A stretch of DNA of 64,000 nt from an uncultured Pelagibacteraceae bacterium (GTDB lineage: Bacteria; Pseudomonadota; Alphaproteobacteria; Pelagibacterales; Pelagibacteraceae): contig CACBGZ010000001.1 in the NCBI GenBank assembly GCA_902538915.1, forward strand, positions 245,108 through 309,107. Reading direction: 5' to 3'. Made by a program: the position numbers and the translations under genes. The notes under the pieces were generated by a model. That model did not search any database. It was not told where the DNA came from and saw only the letters and a program-made list of their open reading frames with translations. This document shows, one piece after another, positions 26,756-36,608 of this stretch (positions are counted from its first letter, which is position 1; every line of letters begins with the position of its first letter).

Positions 26756-27158
26756 CTTCTATATCCTCAAACTCACCATCTATAAAATTATTGTTATCTG
26801 GTTCCTTCTTTTTAATTTTTGTAGAAACTTTACCTAAAATTAATTTCCTTGTGATAGGTAAAATTATCAGAAACCCAATAATGTCTGTTGCAAATCCAGG
26901 TATAATCAAAAGTAAAGCTGCGAAAGCAATGGCGGCACCAGAAATTATTTCATATGCAGGTGTTTCTTGTTTGATTATTTGAGAATACGCCGAGCGCAAA
27001 GTATTCAAGCCTTCATATCTGGCATAAATTATTCCGGTAATTGCAGTTATGAAGATTAATAAGATTGTGCTAAAAGCACCAATTTTTGCTCCAATCTTTA
27101 TGAACAGATATATTTCGACAATTGGAACTAAAATAATTGATAAAAGCACTGAGTTCAT
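26733..27158 (-). CDS. fxsA: FxsA-family membrane protein
   Basis: FxsA is a small cytoplasmic membrane protein of unclear role, first linked to F-plasmid exclusion of phage T7. The 141-residue protein starts with SIILVPIVEIYLFIKIGAKIG, the family hallmark. About three hydrophobic segments follow, including AAIAFAALLLIIPGFATDIIG. The tail is acidic (FEDIEDDDE). It precedes and overlaps secB and is divergent from the Tim44-like gene with about 57 bp between starts. Confidence 0.9.
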   Translation of the reverse strand: MNSVLLSIILVPIVEIYLFIKIGAKIGAFSTILLIFITAITGIIYARYEGLNTLRSAYSQIIKQETPAYEIISGAAIAFAALLLIIPGFATDIIGFLIILPITRKLILGKVSTKIKKKEPDNNNFIDGEFEDIEDDDERKI

Positions 27159-27215
27159 TTGTCTTTAATGTAATTGTTGGTTGAAATTATTCAACAGAGT
27201 AATTACTATAATGTG

Positions 27216-27812
27216 ATGAATTATAGTTTTGAATACATAGATATAATATTGCTTGCAATGATTGCCGGGTTTATTTTTTTAAGATTACGTGGCATTTTAG
27301 GAAAAAGAACAGGATTTGAGGGAAAAGCACCTCCGCAATTTGAAGAAATTTTAAAAAATGTTCAATTAGATAAAGACCTAAAAGAACATCAAAGTTTTGA
27401 TGATAAAGCAAAAAAAGAATTTTTAAGCGGTGCTAAAATAGCGTATGAAACAATTATTACAGATTTTAGTGATAACGATAACAAAATAACAACCTCAAAG
27501 CCGCTTTTGAGTAACAAAATTTTTGATCAATTTAACGATGCTCTAAAAGAGAGAAGCGCAAAAGGACATTATGCTGAAATAACTTTTATAGGTGTAAATT
27601 CTGCGATTATTAAAGAACATAAAAAGAATAACAATATTTTACAAGTAACCGTAGATTTTGTGGGAGAGGTAATTACTTGCATAAGAGATAAAGAGAAAAA
27701 AATAATTTCAGGGAACCCAGAAAAAATAAAAAAAATATACGATACTTGGGTCTTTTCAAGAGATATGAAATCAACAAATCCGAATTGGCAACTAGTAGAT
27801 ATACTAACTTAA
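27216..27812 (+). CDS. Tim44/TimA-like membrane-associated protein
   Basis: The protein (198 residues from the ATG MNYSFEYID) has one N-terminal membrane segment (IDIILLAMIAGFIFLRL), then RGILGKRTGFEG. A Tim44-like C-terminal domain follows, with FLSGAKIAYETII, the strand pattern TFIGVNSAII and the end WVFSRDMKSTNPNWQL. In mitochondria Tim44 links the import motor to the inner membrane. The alphaproteobacterial homologues are less understood. An earlier start at 27174 would add 14 residues ahead of the membrane segment and looks unlikely. Placement beside fxsA-secB is conserved. Confidence 0.83.
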   Translation: MNYSFEYIDIILLAMIAGFIFLRLRGILGKRTGFEGKAPPQFEEILKNVQLDKDLKEHQSFDDKAKKEFLSGAKIAYETIITDFSDNDNKITTSKPLLSNKIFDQFNDALKERSAKGHYAEITFIGVNSAIIKEHKKNNNILQVTVDFVGEVITCIRDKEKKIISGNPEKIKKIYDTWVFSRDMKSTNPNWQLVDILT

Positions 27813-28232
27813 TTGAATAGCAAAATCTCAGATAAAGATAAAAAAGATTGGAAAAATTTTTTATCTAGCAATGAAAAATTACCCAATAAAGACGAAAAAC
27901 TCTCTAACAAAAAAAAATTTTCAATAAAATCTTTTGATTTGCATGGTTACTCATTAGATAAAGCAAATAATAAAATAAAAGATTTAATTAAAGATTCTTA
28001 TGAAAAAGGTGTAAAAAAATTAATAATTGTTACTGGAAAGGGATTACATTCGCAGAATGAAAAAGACCCATATATCTCAAAGAACTTAGGCATTCTTAAA
28101 TACTCTGTTCCAGAATATATAAAAAGTAGCGATGAATTAATGAGACTAATTTCTCAAATAAAAGAAGCGGAAAATGAGGATGGAGGAAGTGGAGCTTTTT
28201 ACGTATATCTAAAAAAAAAAACTATAAAATAA
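27813..28232 (+). CDS. Smr-domain protein
   Basis: The 139-residue protein is an isolated Smr (MutS2 C-terminal-like) domain after a charged N-terminal region. The signatures are [12 protein letters not shown] and VTGKGLHSQ, and the end has [13 protein letters not shown]. Stand-alone Smr proteins are putative nucleases, with roles suggested in RNA and DNA processing, but this one's target is unknown. The start is a TTG immediately after the timA-like stop. Its 3' end overlaps hslU by 11 bp. Confidence 0.87.
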   Translation: MNSKISDKDKKDWKNFLSSNEKLPNKDEKLSNKKKFSIKSFDLHGYSLDKANNKIKDLIKDSYEKGVKKLIIVTGKGLHSQNEKDPYISKNLGILKYSVPEYIKSSDELMRLISQIKEAENEDGGSGAFYVYLKKKTIK

Positions 28233-29592
28233 ATTTCGATAGGTCCGTATCTTTTACTAAATTATCTAGGTTTTTATTTATGTAATCTTTATTGATAACT
28301 ATTTTTTCGCCAGATTTATCTGTTGCTGTAAAGCTAATATCATCAAGAATTTTTTCTATGATGGTATGCAATCTTCTTGCACCAATATTTTCTACTGATG
28401 CATTAACTTCAGATGCGATATTTGCGATTGTTTCTATTCCATCTTCAGAAAACTCAAGATCTACATTTTCAGTTTTTAATAAAGCGATGTATTGTTTAAT
28501 TAAACTGAAGTCAGGCTCTTTTAAAATTCTTTTAAAATCATCGCTAGTTAAAGCTTCAAGCTCTACTCTAATTGGAAGTCTACCTTGTAATTCTGGAAGT
28601 AAATCTGAGGGTTTAGCTAGTTGGAAAGCTCCAGATGCTATAAACAAAATATGATCAGTTTTGATTGGCCCATATTTTGTATTAACTGTAGTACCCTCAA
28701 TTAAAGGTAATAAATCTCTTTGGACTCCTTCTCTTGATACATCACCACCCACTCGGTCTGTTCTTCCAGAGATTTTGTCAATTTCATCCAAAAAAACTAT
28801 TCCGTTGTTTTCTGTCGAAATTTTCGCTGCTTTAATAATCTTATCCTGTTCAATTAGTTTATCTGACTCATCGTTTATTAATATATCATGAGATTCTTTA
28901 ACTGACATTTTCTTCTTTTTTTCTTTTGCTCCCATAGACTTCCCAAGCATCTCACCAATATTAATCATTCCAACATTTGTGCCAGGCATTCCTGGAATTT
29001 CAAATGAAGCACTATTTCCTGTATCACTCACAGCTATTTCAATCTCGTTGTCATCTAAATCACCGTTACGTAATCTTTTTCTAAAACTTTCTCGAGTTGC
29101 TAAGCTTGCTTTTTTACCTACTAAAGCGTCTAAAACTTTTTCTTCTGCTAATTTTTGTGCTTGCGCATAAACTTCTTTTCTTTTTTTTACTTTTTCCATC
29201 GAAATCGCAATTTCGATCAAATCTCGAACTATTTGTTCCACGTCTCTACCTACATATCCAACTTCTGTAAATCTTGTTGCTTCAACCTTTACGAATGGTG
29301 CCTCAGCAAGTTTAGACAGTCTCCTTGAAATTTCGGTTTTCCCAACACCTGTTGGACCAATCATTAAAATATTTTTAGGCAACACTTCATTTTTCATTTC
29401 ACCTTTTAAAGCTTGTCTTCTCCATCTATTTCTTAGAGCGACAGCAACAGCTCTCTTAGCTTTATTTTGACCGACTACAAATCTATCTAATTCAGAAACA
29501 ATTTCTCTAGGTGATAATGAGCTTACTAATGAAGCCTCATCTTTCTGATTTTTATCTTTGGGATGCAATTGAGTTACGTTTGATTTATCCAT
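28222..29592 (-). CDS. hslU: HslU, ATPase subunit of the HslUV protease
   Basis: HslU unfolds substrates and feeds them into the HslV peptidase. The 456-residue protein begins the domain with [20 protein letters not shown]. It has Walker [10 protein letters not shown], the I-domain with [17 protein letters not shown], Walker [11 protein letters not shown] and sensor residues with GRLPIRVEL. The C-terminus ends in LSKFIL, the tail that docks into HslV. The gene starts on the base where hslV ends. Confidence 0.97.
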   Translation of the reverse strand: MDKSNVTQLHPKDKNQKDEASLVSSLSPREIVSELDRFVVGQNKAKRAVAVALRNRWRRQALKGEMKNEVLPKNILMIGPTGVGKTEISRRLSKLAEAPFVKVEATRFTEVGYVGRDVEQIVRDLIEIAISMEKVKKRKEVYAQAQKLAEEKVLDALVGKKASLATRESFRKRLRNGDLDDNEIEIAVSDTGNSASFEIPGMPGTNVGMINIGEMLGKSMGAKEKKKKMSVKESHDILINDESDKLIEQDKIIKAAKISTENNGIVFLDEIDKISGRTDRVGGDVSREGVQRDLLPLIEGTTVNTKYGPIKTDHILFIASGAFQLAKPSDLLPELQGRLPIRVELEALTSDDFKRILKEPDFSLIKQYIALLKTENVDLEFSEDGIETIANIASEVNASVENIGARRLHTIIEKILDDISFTATDKSGEKIVINKDYINKNLDNLVKDTDLSKFIL

Positions 29593-30107
29593 TATATTTT
29601 TTCAACTTTAACATTCTCATTTGTAAACACGCAAATATCGGCCGCAACTTTTATAGCTTTCTTTGCAACTTCTTCTGCTGATATATTGCTTTCCATTAAA
29701 ACTTTCCCTGCAGCTAAAGCATAATTTCCACCAGAGCCAATACCAATTACATCTCCTTCAGGTTCAAGAACATCACCGGTACCAGAAATTATATAACTAT
29801 TTTTTTTATCACCAACTGCCATTAGTGCCTCTAATCTTCTTAAATATTTATCTGTTCTCCAGTCTTTAGCTAATTCAACAGCAGCTCTAGACAAGTTACC
29901 AGCATGTTTTTCTAATTTTCCCTCTAATCTTTCAAACAATGTTAAGGCATCAGCTGTTGATCCAGCAAAACCAGCTACAACATCTCTCTTATCAATTTTT
30001 CTGACTTTTGAGGCAGTGCTTTTTACGACAGTATTACCCATACTCACTTGTCCGTCGCCAGCTACTACTACTTCATCGTTTTTTCTAACTAACACAATCG
30101 TTGTCAT
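29592..30107 (-). CDS. hslV: HslV, peptidase subunit of the HslUV protease
   Basis: HslV is an N-terminal threonine peptidase. After Met removal, Thr2 of [10 protein letters not shown] becomes the nucleophile, and [15 protein letters not shown] follows, as in the family (usual GDGQxxxG). The length of 171 residues is normal. It forms an operon with hslU, with a one-base overlap. The 91-bp gap to divergent hisB should hold promoters for both directions, but I find no convincing -35/-10 pair. Confidence 0.97.
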   Translation of the reverse strand: MTTIVLVRKNDEVVVAGDGQVSMGNTVVKSTASKVRKIDKRDVVAGFAGSTADALTLFERLEGKLEKHAGNLSRAAVELAKDWRTDKYLRRLEALMAVGDKKNSYIISGTGDVLEPEGDVIGIGSGGNYALAAGKVLMESNISAEEVAKKAIKVAADICVFTNENVKVEKI

Positions 30108-30198
30108 AGCTTATAAATGGATATTAAATTTGATAGTTCAAGCCCAGGTTTAGTATTATTGCCATAATTGAATAATATATGTATACCTGTTTTTAATT

Positions 30199-30789
30199 AT
30201 GAAGCGTAAAGGTAAAATAAGCAGGAAAACAAAAGAAACAAGCATTAGTGTTGATTTAAATATTGATGGCAAAGGTAAATACAAAATTGACACAGGAATA
30301 GGTTTTTTAAACCATATGCTTGAACAATTATCGAAGCATTCTTCGATCGATATGAATATAAAAGCTAAAGGCGATACTCATATTGATTTACACCACACAA
30401 CTGAAGATACAGGAATTGCTGTTGGCGAAGCGTTAAAAAAAGCTTTAAAAAAATCTGTTGGAATTAAAAGATATGCTCATGCGATGATCCCAATGGATGA
30501 AACTTTATCACGTGTAGCAATTGATATATCAAATAGACCTTATTTAATATGGAAAGTAAATCTAAAAGTAGAAAAGCTTGGTGAGATGGACACTGAACTT
30601 TTTAAAGAATGGTTTCAAGCGTTTTCTCAAGCTGCTGGAATTACTCTACACGTTGAAAATATTTATGGTGACAATAGTCACCACATTATTGAATCTTGTT
30701 ATAAAGGACTAGCAAGATCATTAAGAACTGCATTAGAAATAGATCCAAGGAATAAAAAAACAATTCCATCTACAAAAGGTTCTTTATAG
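30199..30789 (+). CDS. hisB: Imidazoleglycerol-phosphate dehydratase
   Basis: HisB dehydrates imidazole glycerol phosphate to imidazole acetol phosphate. The 196-residue form has only the dehydratase domain, without the phosphatase fusion of enterobacteria. Metal-binding histidine motifs are visible in [34 protein letters not shown] and [17 protein letters not shown]. It is the first gene of a compact histidine cluster and follows its own ~90-bp leader. Confidence 0.97.
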   Translation: MKRKGKISRKTKETSISVDLNIDGKGKYKIDTGIGFLNHMLEQLSKHSSIDMNIKAKGDTHIDLHHTTEDTGIAVGEALKKALKKSVGIKRYAHAMIPMDETLSRVAIDISNRPYLIWKVNLKVEKLGEMDTELFKEWFQAFSQAAGITLHVENIYGDNSHHIIESCYKGLARSLRTALEIDPRNKKTIPSTKGSL

Positions 30790-30794
30790 ATTTA

Positions 30795-31421
30795 ATGAAC
30801 GTTACAATTGTTGATTATAAATCGGGCAATATAAGCTCGGTGATAAACTCTTTTGAGGAAGTTGCTAAAGACAAAGTAAATATCGAGGTTACTTCGGATT
30901 TAAATAAGATAAAATCAAGTGATAAAGTAGTTTTACCTGGCCAGGGCTCTTTTAAAAGTTGTGTAGAAGCCCTTAATAATATTAATGGTCTTACTGATAT
31001 ACTTAATGAATTCGCAATAACTAATAAAAAACCTCTTCTTGGAATTTGTGTAGGCCTTCAAATGTTTGCTGACATCGGTTATGAAGAAACTGAAACAAAA
31101 GGATTGGGTTGGATTGCTGGCAAAGTCTCAAAAATAGATAATCAAAATGGAAAATTTAAGCTTCCACATATCGGATGGAATCAAATCAATATTGTAAAAG
31201 ATAGTAAAATTTTTAAGGAAATAAACAATAATTCTCATATGTATTTTGTTCACAGTTATGAATTTATTCCAGAAGATAAAAACGTGATATCAGCAACAAC
31301 TGATTATTCGTCAAATATTGTTTGTTCTGTTGAAAAAGAAAATATTTTTGGAACCCAATTTCACCCTGAAAAGAGTGACACGATGGGACTTAAAATAATT
31401 GATAATTTTATAAATTTGTAA
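30795..31421 (+). CDS. hisH: Imidazole glycerol phosphate synthase, glutaminase subunit HisH
   Basis: HisH hydrolyses glutamine and passes ammonia to HisF. The class I amidotransferase triad is visible as C85 in LLGICVGLQMF and H190/E192 in GTQFHPEKS. The oxyanion segment is near LPGQGSF. The length of 208 residues is normal. It lies five bases after hisB. Confidence 0.97.
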   Translation: MNVTIVDYKSGNISSVINSFEEVAKDKVNIEVTSDLNKIKSSDKVVLPGQGSFKSCVEALNNINGLTDILNEFAITNKKPLLGICVGLQMFADIGYEETETKGLGWIAGKVSKIDNQNGKFKLPHIGWNQINIVKDSKIFKEINNNSHMYFVHSYEFIPEDKNVISATTDYSSNIVCSVEKENIFGTQFHPEKSDTMGLKIIDNFINL

Positions 31422-31422
31422 A

Positions 31423-32139
31423 ATGAAAATATTTCCTGCAATAGATATTAAAGATAAAAAGTGTGTAAGATTAGTGAAAGGAGATTTCGACAACAAGACT
31501 GAGTATGACATGTCTCCAATTGAGCAAGCAGGAAAATATAATGATCATGGATTTAAAAATTTACACATAGTTGATCTTGATGGGGCTTTAACTGGTGAAA
31601 CAGTAAATTTAGATATTGTTCAGGATATAGTTGGAAAATTTAATTTAAAGATTGAGGTAGGTGGTGGTATTAGAAGTATTGATAGCATTCAAAAATACAT
31701 CGATGCTGGTGTTGAGAAAGTAATTTTGGGGAGTGCTGCTATTAAAGACAAAAATTTTTTAAAAGAATCTTGTGAAAAATTTCAAAATTATATTGCTCTA
31801 GGTTTAGATGCTAAAGACGGGTATTTGTCAGTATCTGGATGGAAAGAAAGCTCTAATCAACTAACTTTAGATTACTTAAAAGAAATTAACGACTATGGTG
31901 TTAGTAGATTAATTTATACTGATATTAATAGAGATGGTATGAAACAAAGTCCAAACTTTAATGAAACAATGAAAGTTGCTGAGGTGTCAAAGTGCCCCGT
32001 AATTATATCAGGTGGTGTTTCATCAATAAGTGATATTAAAAAAGCAAAGAATTTAAAAAATATTGAAGGTATAATAGTTGGTAAAGCTATTTATGATGGT
32101 GATATTAAATTAGAGGAGCTAGTGAAAGAAGATGCTTAA
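31423..32139 (+). CDS. hisA: ProFAR isomerase HisA
   Basis: HisA converts the open 5-ring phosphoribosyl intermediate (ProFAR) to PRFAR by an Amadori rearrangement. The half-barrel repeats show D8 in [24 protein letters not shown], and the second catalytic aspartate in YTDINRDGM. The phosphate-binding end is SGGVSS. The length of 238 residues is normal. The start is one base after the hisH stop, and the 3' end overlaps hisF by 8 bp. Confidence 0.96.
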   Translation: MKIFPAIDIKDKKCVRLVKGDFDNKTEYDMSPIEQAGKYNDHGFKNLHIVDLDGALTGETVNLDIVQDIVGKFNLKIEVGGGIRSIDSIQKYIDAGVEKVILGSAAIKDKNFLKESCEKFQNYIALGLDAKDGYLSVSGWKESSNQLTLDYLKEINDYGVSRLIYTDINRDGMKQSPNFNETMKVAEVSKCPVIISGGVSSISDIKKAKNLKNIEGIIVGKAIYDGDIKLEELVKEDA

Positions 32140-32887
32140 GAATAGAATTATACCTTGTTTAGATGTAAAGAACGGCCGAGTTGTTAAAGGTATTAACTTT
32201 GTTGATCTCAAAGATGCGGGAGATCCAGTTGAGCAAGCTAAAATTTATAGTGATGGAGGCGCTGATGAAATTTGTTTTTTAGACATTACTGCTTCAAATG
32301 AAAATAGAGATACAATTTATGATGTTGTAAAGAAAACTTCAAAAAGATGTTTTGTACCGTTAACCGTAGGAGGTGGTGTTAGAAGTGTTGAGGATATCAA
32401 CAAATTACTAAATTGTGGGGCTGATAAAGTTTCTATTAACACTGCAGCAGTTGAAAATTCAAAAGTTGTCATAGATAGTTCGAAAAAATTTGGATCTCAA
32501 TGTATTGTAGTAGCAATTGACGCTAAAAAGAATGGAGATAAGTGGGAAGTTTTTACTCATGGAGGAAGAAATAATAGTGGTATTGACGCATTGTTGTATG
32601 CAGAAAAAATGGAAAAAAACGGTGCAGGTGAATTATTGGTGACTTCTATGGATAGAGATGGAACTCAAGTTGGTTATGACATTGAATTGATGTCTAAAAT
32701 TTCATCAAGAGTAAATATTCCAGTTATTGCATCTGGTGGTGTAGGTAATTTAGATCATCTAGTAGATGGAATTAAGTTAGGAAAAGCTAGTGCGGTTTTG
32801 GCAGCTTCTATATTTCACTATGGGAAGCACTCTGTAAAAGAAGCTAAGGATTATTTGGATTCAAAAGGAATACCTGTTAGAATTTAG
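32132..32887 (+). CDS. hisF: Imidazole glycerol phosphate synthase, cyclase subunit HisF
   Basis: HisF closes the imidazole ring using ammonia from HisH and releases AICAR, which enters the purine pathway through PurH (encoded at 42016-43551). The catalytic aspartates are D11 in [14 protein letters not shown] and D130 in VVAIDAKK. The phosphate sites are VGGGVRS and ASGGVGN. The length of 251 residues is normal. Confidence 0.98.
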   Translation: MLKNRIIPCLDVKNGRVVKGINFVDLKDAGDPVEQAKIYSDGGADEICFLDITASNENRDTIYDVVKKTSKRCFVPLTVGGGVRSVEDINKLLNCGADKVSINTAAVENSKVVIDSSKKFGSQCIVVAIDAKKNGDKWEVFTHGGRNNSGIDALLYAEKMEKNGAGELLVTSMDRDGTQVGYDIELMSKISSRVNIPVIASGGVGNLDHLVDGIKLGKASAVLAASIFHYGKHSVKEAKDYLDSKGIPVRI

Positions 32888-32888
32888 T

Positions 32889-33161
32889 ATGCTTAATACT
32901 TTAGAAAGCCTATTTAAACTTGCAAGAAAAAGAAAAAAATCACCTGAAGAAGGCTCTTATACGAATAAATTGCTTAGTGATAAGTCTTTAAGCAAAGACA
33001 AAATATTAGAGGAAATGAATGAACTTATTGAGGCAGTAGACAATAACTCCAACAAAATTCATGAGGCTGCAGACGTTTTTTATCATTTGATAATATATTT
33101 GGAAGCCAACGATATAAATATTGAGGACGTTATGGCTGAATTAGAAAAACGCAAGAAATAA
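32889..33161 (+). CDS. hisE: Phosphoribosyl-ATP pyrophosphatase
   Basis: HisE removes pyrophosphate from phosphoribosyl-ATP, the second step of histidine synthesis. The 90-residue protein is a stand-alone HisE of the all-alpha NTP pyrophosphatase type. It has SYTNKLLSD, EEMNELIEA and the metal-binding EAADVFYHLI. It ends the his cluster. hisG, hisD, hisC and hisI are not in this window. Confidence 0.94.
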   Translation: MLNTLESLFKLARKRKKSPEEGSYTNKLLSDKSLSKDKILEEMNELIEAVDNNSNKIHEAADVFYHLIIYLEANDINIEDVMAELEKRKK

Positions 33162-33250
33162 CTTCATTAATTAAACAATATTTGCTACAAATCTTAAAAA
33201 ATTAGGTTTATTGCGGATTGCCTGATTATAATAAATCTGAAATTTAAACT

Positions 33251-34186
33251 ATGAGCCATAAGTATTATAAACCCGCAAAATCAAGATTACATAGAAGTGA
33301 ATTAGCAGTGCCTGGCTCATCACCAAAAATGTTTGAGAAAGCTCTAAATTCTGCTGCAGATTATGTTTTTTTAGATTTAGAGGATGCAGTTTCTCCAAAT
33401 GATAAAGTACAAGCTAGATCAAATGTAATCAAAGCTCTTAATGAAATAAATTGGAGAGAAAAAGGAAAAACTATTTCTGTCAGAATAAACAGTCTTGATA
33501 CTCATTACATGTATAGAGATTTAGTAGAGATAGTAGAGCAAGCAGGAGAGAATGTTGATACAATACTGGTCCCAAAAGCAGGAACAGAAAGTGATGTTTA
33601 CATGGTTGATTGTATGCTCACACAAATCGAAACAAATAAAAAAATAAAAAATAAAATAGGGATTGAATGTTTAATTGAAACAGCTCTAGGAATGTCTAAT
33701 ATAAAGGAAATTGCTAAGGCAAGTGATAGATTAGAGGCTTTGCATTTCGGTGTTGCTGATTATGCTGCAAGTTTAAGAGCAAGAACAGTCGTTATAGGTG
33801 GATTAAATCCAGACTATCCAGGTGATCAATGGCATCATGGACTTTCAGAATTAGTTATGACCTGCAGGGCTTATGGTTTAAGAGCTATTGATGGACCGTT
33901 TGGTGATTTTAATGATCCTGATGCATACATTTCCGCAGCAAGAAGAGGAGCATCAATTGGTATAGAGGGAAAATGGGCAATACATCCATCACAAATAGAA
34001 TTAGCTAACAAAGTTTTTTCACCACCAGAAGCAGAGGTTAATAAAGCAAAACGAATTTTAGAGGAGCTTGATAAAGCCGCAAAAGAAGGTAAAGGTGCAG
34101 CACAACTTGATGGCCGAATGATCGATGCAGCGTCTGCCAGAATGGCTGAAAATATTGTAAACATAGATAAACTTATTAAAGGATAA
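33251..34186 (+). CDS. L-malyl-CoA/beta-methylmalyl-CoA lyase-type CoA lyase
   Basis: This protein belongs to the HpcH/HpaI-CitE superfamily and probably splits malyl-CoA to acetyl-CoA plus glyoxylate, or the methyl form to propionyl-CoA plus glyoxylate. The 311-residue product has RSELAVPGSSPKMFEKAL, VFLDLEDAVSPNDKV, the metal and substrate site IECLIETALGMSNI, and GVADYAASL. It is followed three bases later by two genes matching malate-CoA ligase, which strengthens the malyl-CoA assignment over citrate lyase. A related (3S)-malyl-CoA thioesterase remains possible. A good TATAAT lies in the leader, but the -35 is weak. Confidence 0.8.
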   Translation: MSHKYYKPAKSRLHRSELAVPGSSPKMFEKALNSAADYVFLDLEDAVSPNDKVQARSNVIKALNEINWREKGKTISVRINSLDTHYMYRDLVEIVEQAGENVDTILVPKAGTESDVYMVDCMLTQIETNKKIKNKIGIECLIETALGMSNIKEIAKASDRLEALHFGVADYAASLRARTVVIGGLNPDYPGDQWHHGLSELVMTCRAYGLRAIDGPFGDFNDPDAYISAARRGASIGIEGKWAIHPSQIELANKVFSPPEAEVNKAKRILEELDKAAKEGKGAAQLDGRMIDAASARMAENIVNIDKLIKG

Positions 34187-34188
34187 TT

Positions 34189-35352
34189 ATGGACATTCAT
34201 GAGTATCAAGCGAAACAAATTCTAGCCAGCTTCGGAGTTTCAATTCCAAGAGGAGGCATCGTTTATAGTCCAGAGACTGCAGAAAATAAAGCAAGAGAGA
34301 TCGGTGGTTTAAAATGGGTGGTAAAAGCACAAATCCATTCTGGAGCAAGAGGAAAAGCTGGAGGAATTATTGTTTGTAACTCTCCATTAGAAGTTGCCCA
34401 AGCGACAGATAAACTTTTAGGAAAAAAATTGGTGACAAACCAAACTGGACCAGGAGGTAAAATAGTTAATAGAATTTATATAGAGGAAGCCACAGATATA
34501 GATAAAGAATTATACCTAGGACTAGTTTTTGATAGAAGCTCAGAAAGTATAATGGTTGTTGCATCTACAGAGGGTGGAATGAGTGTAGAGGAAATCTCAA
34601 AAGATAAACCTGAAACGATCATAAGATCAAAAATTGAGGTTGCTGTGGGCATTCAAAGTTTTCAGGCTAGAGAGTTAGCATTTGGTCTAGGTATAGATTC
34701 AGAATTAATTACAAGAGCTTCGGACACTATCATTGGATGTGCCAAGGCATTTAGTGAATTAGATGCAACGATGGTCGAGGTAAATCCTCTAGTGATTTCA
34801 AAGCAAAAACAAATTTTAGCATTAGATTGTAAGATGAGTTTTGATAATAATGCTATGTTTAGAAGAAATAAAGTTTCAGAATTAAGAGATAAAACACAAG
34901 AAGATGATAAAGAAGTCTACGCTTCTGACAGAGGTTTAAACTATGTGAGCCTAGATGGAAATATTGGAAATATTATAAATGGAGCTGGTTTAGCTATGGC
35001 ATCCATGGATATGATAAAACTAGCTGGCGGAGAACCTGCTAATTTTTTAGATGTGGGTGGAGGAGCAACTCCAGAGAAAATTGTAAAGGCATTTAAATTA
35101 ATTACAATGGATGAAAAAGTCAGAGTGATATTAGTTAATATTTTTGCTGGAATTAACAGATGTGATTGGGTAGCAGAAGGAATAGTACAAGCTCTGAAAA
35201 AAATTGAAATAAAAGTACCGTTGGTAATTAGACTAGCTGGAACTAACGTCGAAAAAGGAAATAAAATTTTAAGAGATAGCAAAATTAAATACATTGAAGC
35301 TAACACCTTGGAGGACGCAGCTAACAAAGCTGTTAAAGCATTAAATAAATAA
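34189..35352 (+). CDS. mtkA: Malate-CoA ligase, beta subunit (MtkA-like)
   Basis: The ADP-forming acyl-CoA synthetase beta subunit has the ATP-grasp start MDIHEYQAKQILASFGV, AQIHSGARGKAGG, NFLDVGGGATPEKI and VNIFAGINRCDWVAEG. The family is shared with succinyl-CoA synthetase SucC. My memory of Methylobacterium MtkA shows INRCDWVAEG and NNAMFRR-like segments that fit better than SucC, where I expect FGGIVRCD. The following gene encodes the alpha partner and the preceding one malyl-CoA lyase. A second SucC role cannot be excluded. The length of 387 residues is normal. Confidence 0.78.
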   Translation: MDIHEYQAKQILASFGVSIPRGGIVYSPETAENKAREIGGLKWVVKAQIHSGARGKAGGIIVCNSPLEVAQATDKLLGKKLVTNQTGPGGKIVNRIYIEEATDIDKELYLGLVFDRSSESIMVVASTEGGMSVEEISKDKPETIIRSKIEVAVGIQSFQARELAFGLGIDSELITRASDTIIGCAKAFSELDATMVEVNPLVISKQKQILALDCKMSFDNNAMFRRNKVSELRDKTQEDDKEVYASDRGLNYVSLDGNIGNIINGAGLAMASMDMIKLAGGEPANFLDVGGGATPEKIVKAFKLITMDEKVRVILVNIFAGINRCDWVAEGIVQALKKIEIKVPLVIRLAGTNVEKGNKILRDSKIKYIEANTLEDAANKAVKALNK

Positions 35353-35353
35353 T

Positions 35354-36241
35354 ATGGCTGTTATAATCGAAAAAAATACTAAAATTATTATTCAAGGTTT
35401 CACTGGAAAAATGGGAACTTTTCACGCTGATGAAATGATAAAATATGGCTCAAACGTAGTTGGTGGTGTGACACCTGGAAAAGGAGGTCAAAAACATTTA
35501 GATAGACCTGTGTTTAATACTGTAAAAGATGCGGTGAAACATACTGGGGCGACTGCTTCAATTTTATTTGTACCTCCAGCTTTTGCTGCAGACTCAGCAA
35601 TGGAAGCGGCAGATGCTGGGATTAAAACCTGTGTTGCAATAGTAGATGGTATTCCATCTCATGACATGATTAGAATAAAAAGATATATGAGGAGATATTC
35701 TAAGGAAGATAAAATGACTTTGGTAGGACCTAATTGTGCTGGAATTATAAGTCCTGGAAAATCAATGTTGGGAATAATGCCAGGCCATATTTATAAAGAA
35801 GGCAGAGTAGGTATTATAAGTAGATCAGGAACCTTGGGATACGAAGCAGCACAACAGATGAAAAATTTGAACATTGGAGTTTCAACAAGCGTTGGTATTG
35901 GAGGTGACCCAATCAATGGTAGTTCTTTTAGGGATATAATTGAAAAGTTTGAAACAGATGATGAGACAGATGCAATTTTGATGATTGGTGAAATTGGAGG
36001 ACCTCAAGAAGTTGCTGCTGCGGAATTTGTTAAAGCAAATATGAAAAAACCTGTGATTGGCTATATAGCTGGTTTAACCGCTCCAAAGGGTAGGGTTATG
36101 GGGCATGCAGGAGCTATTGTTTCAGCTTACGGTGAAAGTGCAATAGAAAAAGTTGAAATATTGAGAGAATGTGGGGTTGTTATATCTAAAAATCCATCTG
36201 TAATGGGCGATACAGTAAAGTCGGTACTTGAAAAAATTTGA
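35354..36241 (+). CDS. mtkB: Malate-CoA ligase, alpha subunit (MtkB-like)
   Basis: The alpha subunit carries the CoA-binding Rossmann domain and the phosphohistidine. Visible motifs are GFTGKMGTFHADEM, YGSNVVGGVTPGKGG, GPNCAGIISPGKSMLGIMPGH and RSGTLGYEA. The active-site histidine lies in RVMGHAGAIVS. The middle segment RIKRYMRRY is, from memory, typical of MtkB and not of SucD. It is 295 residues long and pairs with the preceding beta subunit, separated by one base. Confidence 0.78.
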   Translation: MAVIIEKNTKIIIQGFTGKMGTFHADEMIKYGSNVVGGVTPGKGGQKHLDRPVFNTVKDAVKHTGATASILFVPPAFAADSAMEAADAGIKTCVAIVDGIPSHDMIRIKRYMRRYSKEDKMTLVGPNCAGIISPGKSMLGIMPGHIYKEGRVGIISRSGTLGYEAAQQMKNLNIGVSTSVGIGGDPINGSSFRDIIEKFETDDETDAILMIGEIGGPQEVAAAEFVKANMKKPVIGYIAGLTAPKGRVMGHAGAIVSAYGESAIEKVEILRECGVVISKNPSVMGDTVKSVLEKI

Positions 36242-36242
36242 G

Positions 36243-36608
36243 ATGAAATATGATGATGAAAACATATTTGCTAAAATATTAAAAGGTGAAATTCCTTGTA
36301 AAAAAATTTATGAGGATGATTTCGTTTTATCATTTTATGATATAAATCCGCAAAAAAAAATTCATGCATTAGTAATACCAAAAGGAAAGTATATTGACCT
36401 TGATGATTTTAGTCAAAATGCCTCTCCAGATGAAATGGTTGGTTTATTAAAAGGTATTAACATTGTAGCTAAAAAGCTTGGGATTTCTGTAGATACAGGT
36501 AAAGGATATAGGGCTCTGTCAAATATAAGTGAACATGGAGGTCAAGAAGTACCCCATTTACATTTTCATTTGTTCGGTGGAGAAAGAGTCGGTAAGATGG
36601 TTGAGTGA
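36243..36608 (+). CDS. HIT-family protein (histidine triad)
   Basis: The protein (121 residues from ATG 36243) has the N-terminal NIFAKILKGEIPCKKIYEDD and the triad HLHFHLFGG, as in HinT-type purine nucleoside phosphoramidases. A TTG at 36228 lies inside mtkB and is less likely. Such proteins cleave AMP-lysine or AMP-phosphoramidate, but the natural substrate is unknown. It follows mtkB by one base, perhaps only because of operon packing, and overlaps the GNAT gene by 4 bp. Confidence 0.9.
   Translation: MKYDDENIFAKILKGEIPCKKIYEDDFVLSFYDINPQKKIHALVIPKGKYIDLDDFSQNASPDEMVGLLKGINIVAKKLGISVDTGKGYRALSNISEHGGQEVPHLHFHLFGGERVGKMVE

Noticed and set aside
28292-29170. Three plus-strand frames opposite hslU
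   Set aside because: They mirror the strongly conserved AAA domain of HslU and show the serine- and leucine-rich look of antisense reading.
30108-30198. Possible his leader peptide or attenuator
   Set aside because: No run of histidine codons and no terminator hairpin before hisB.
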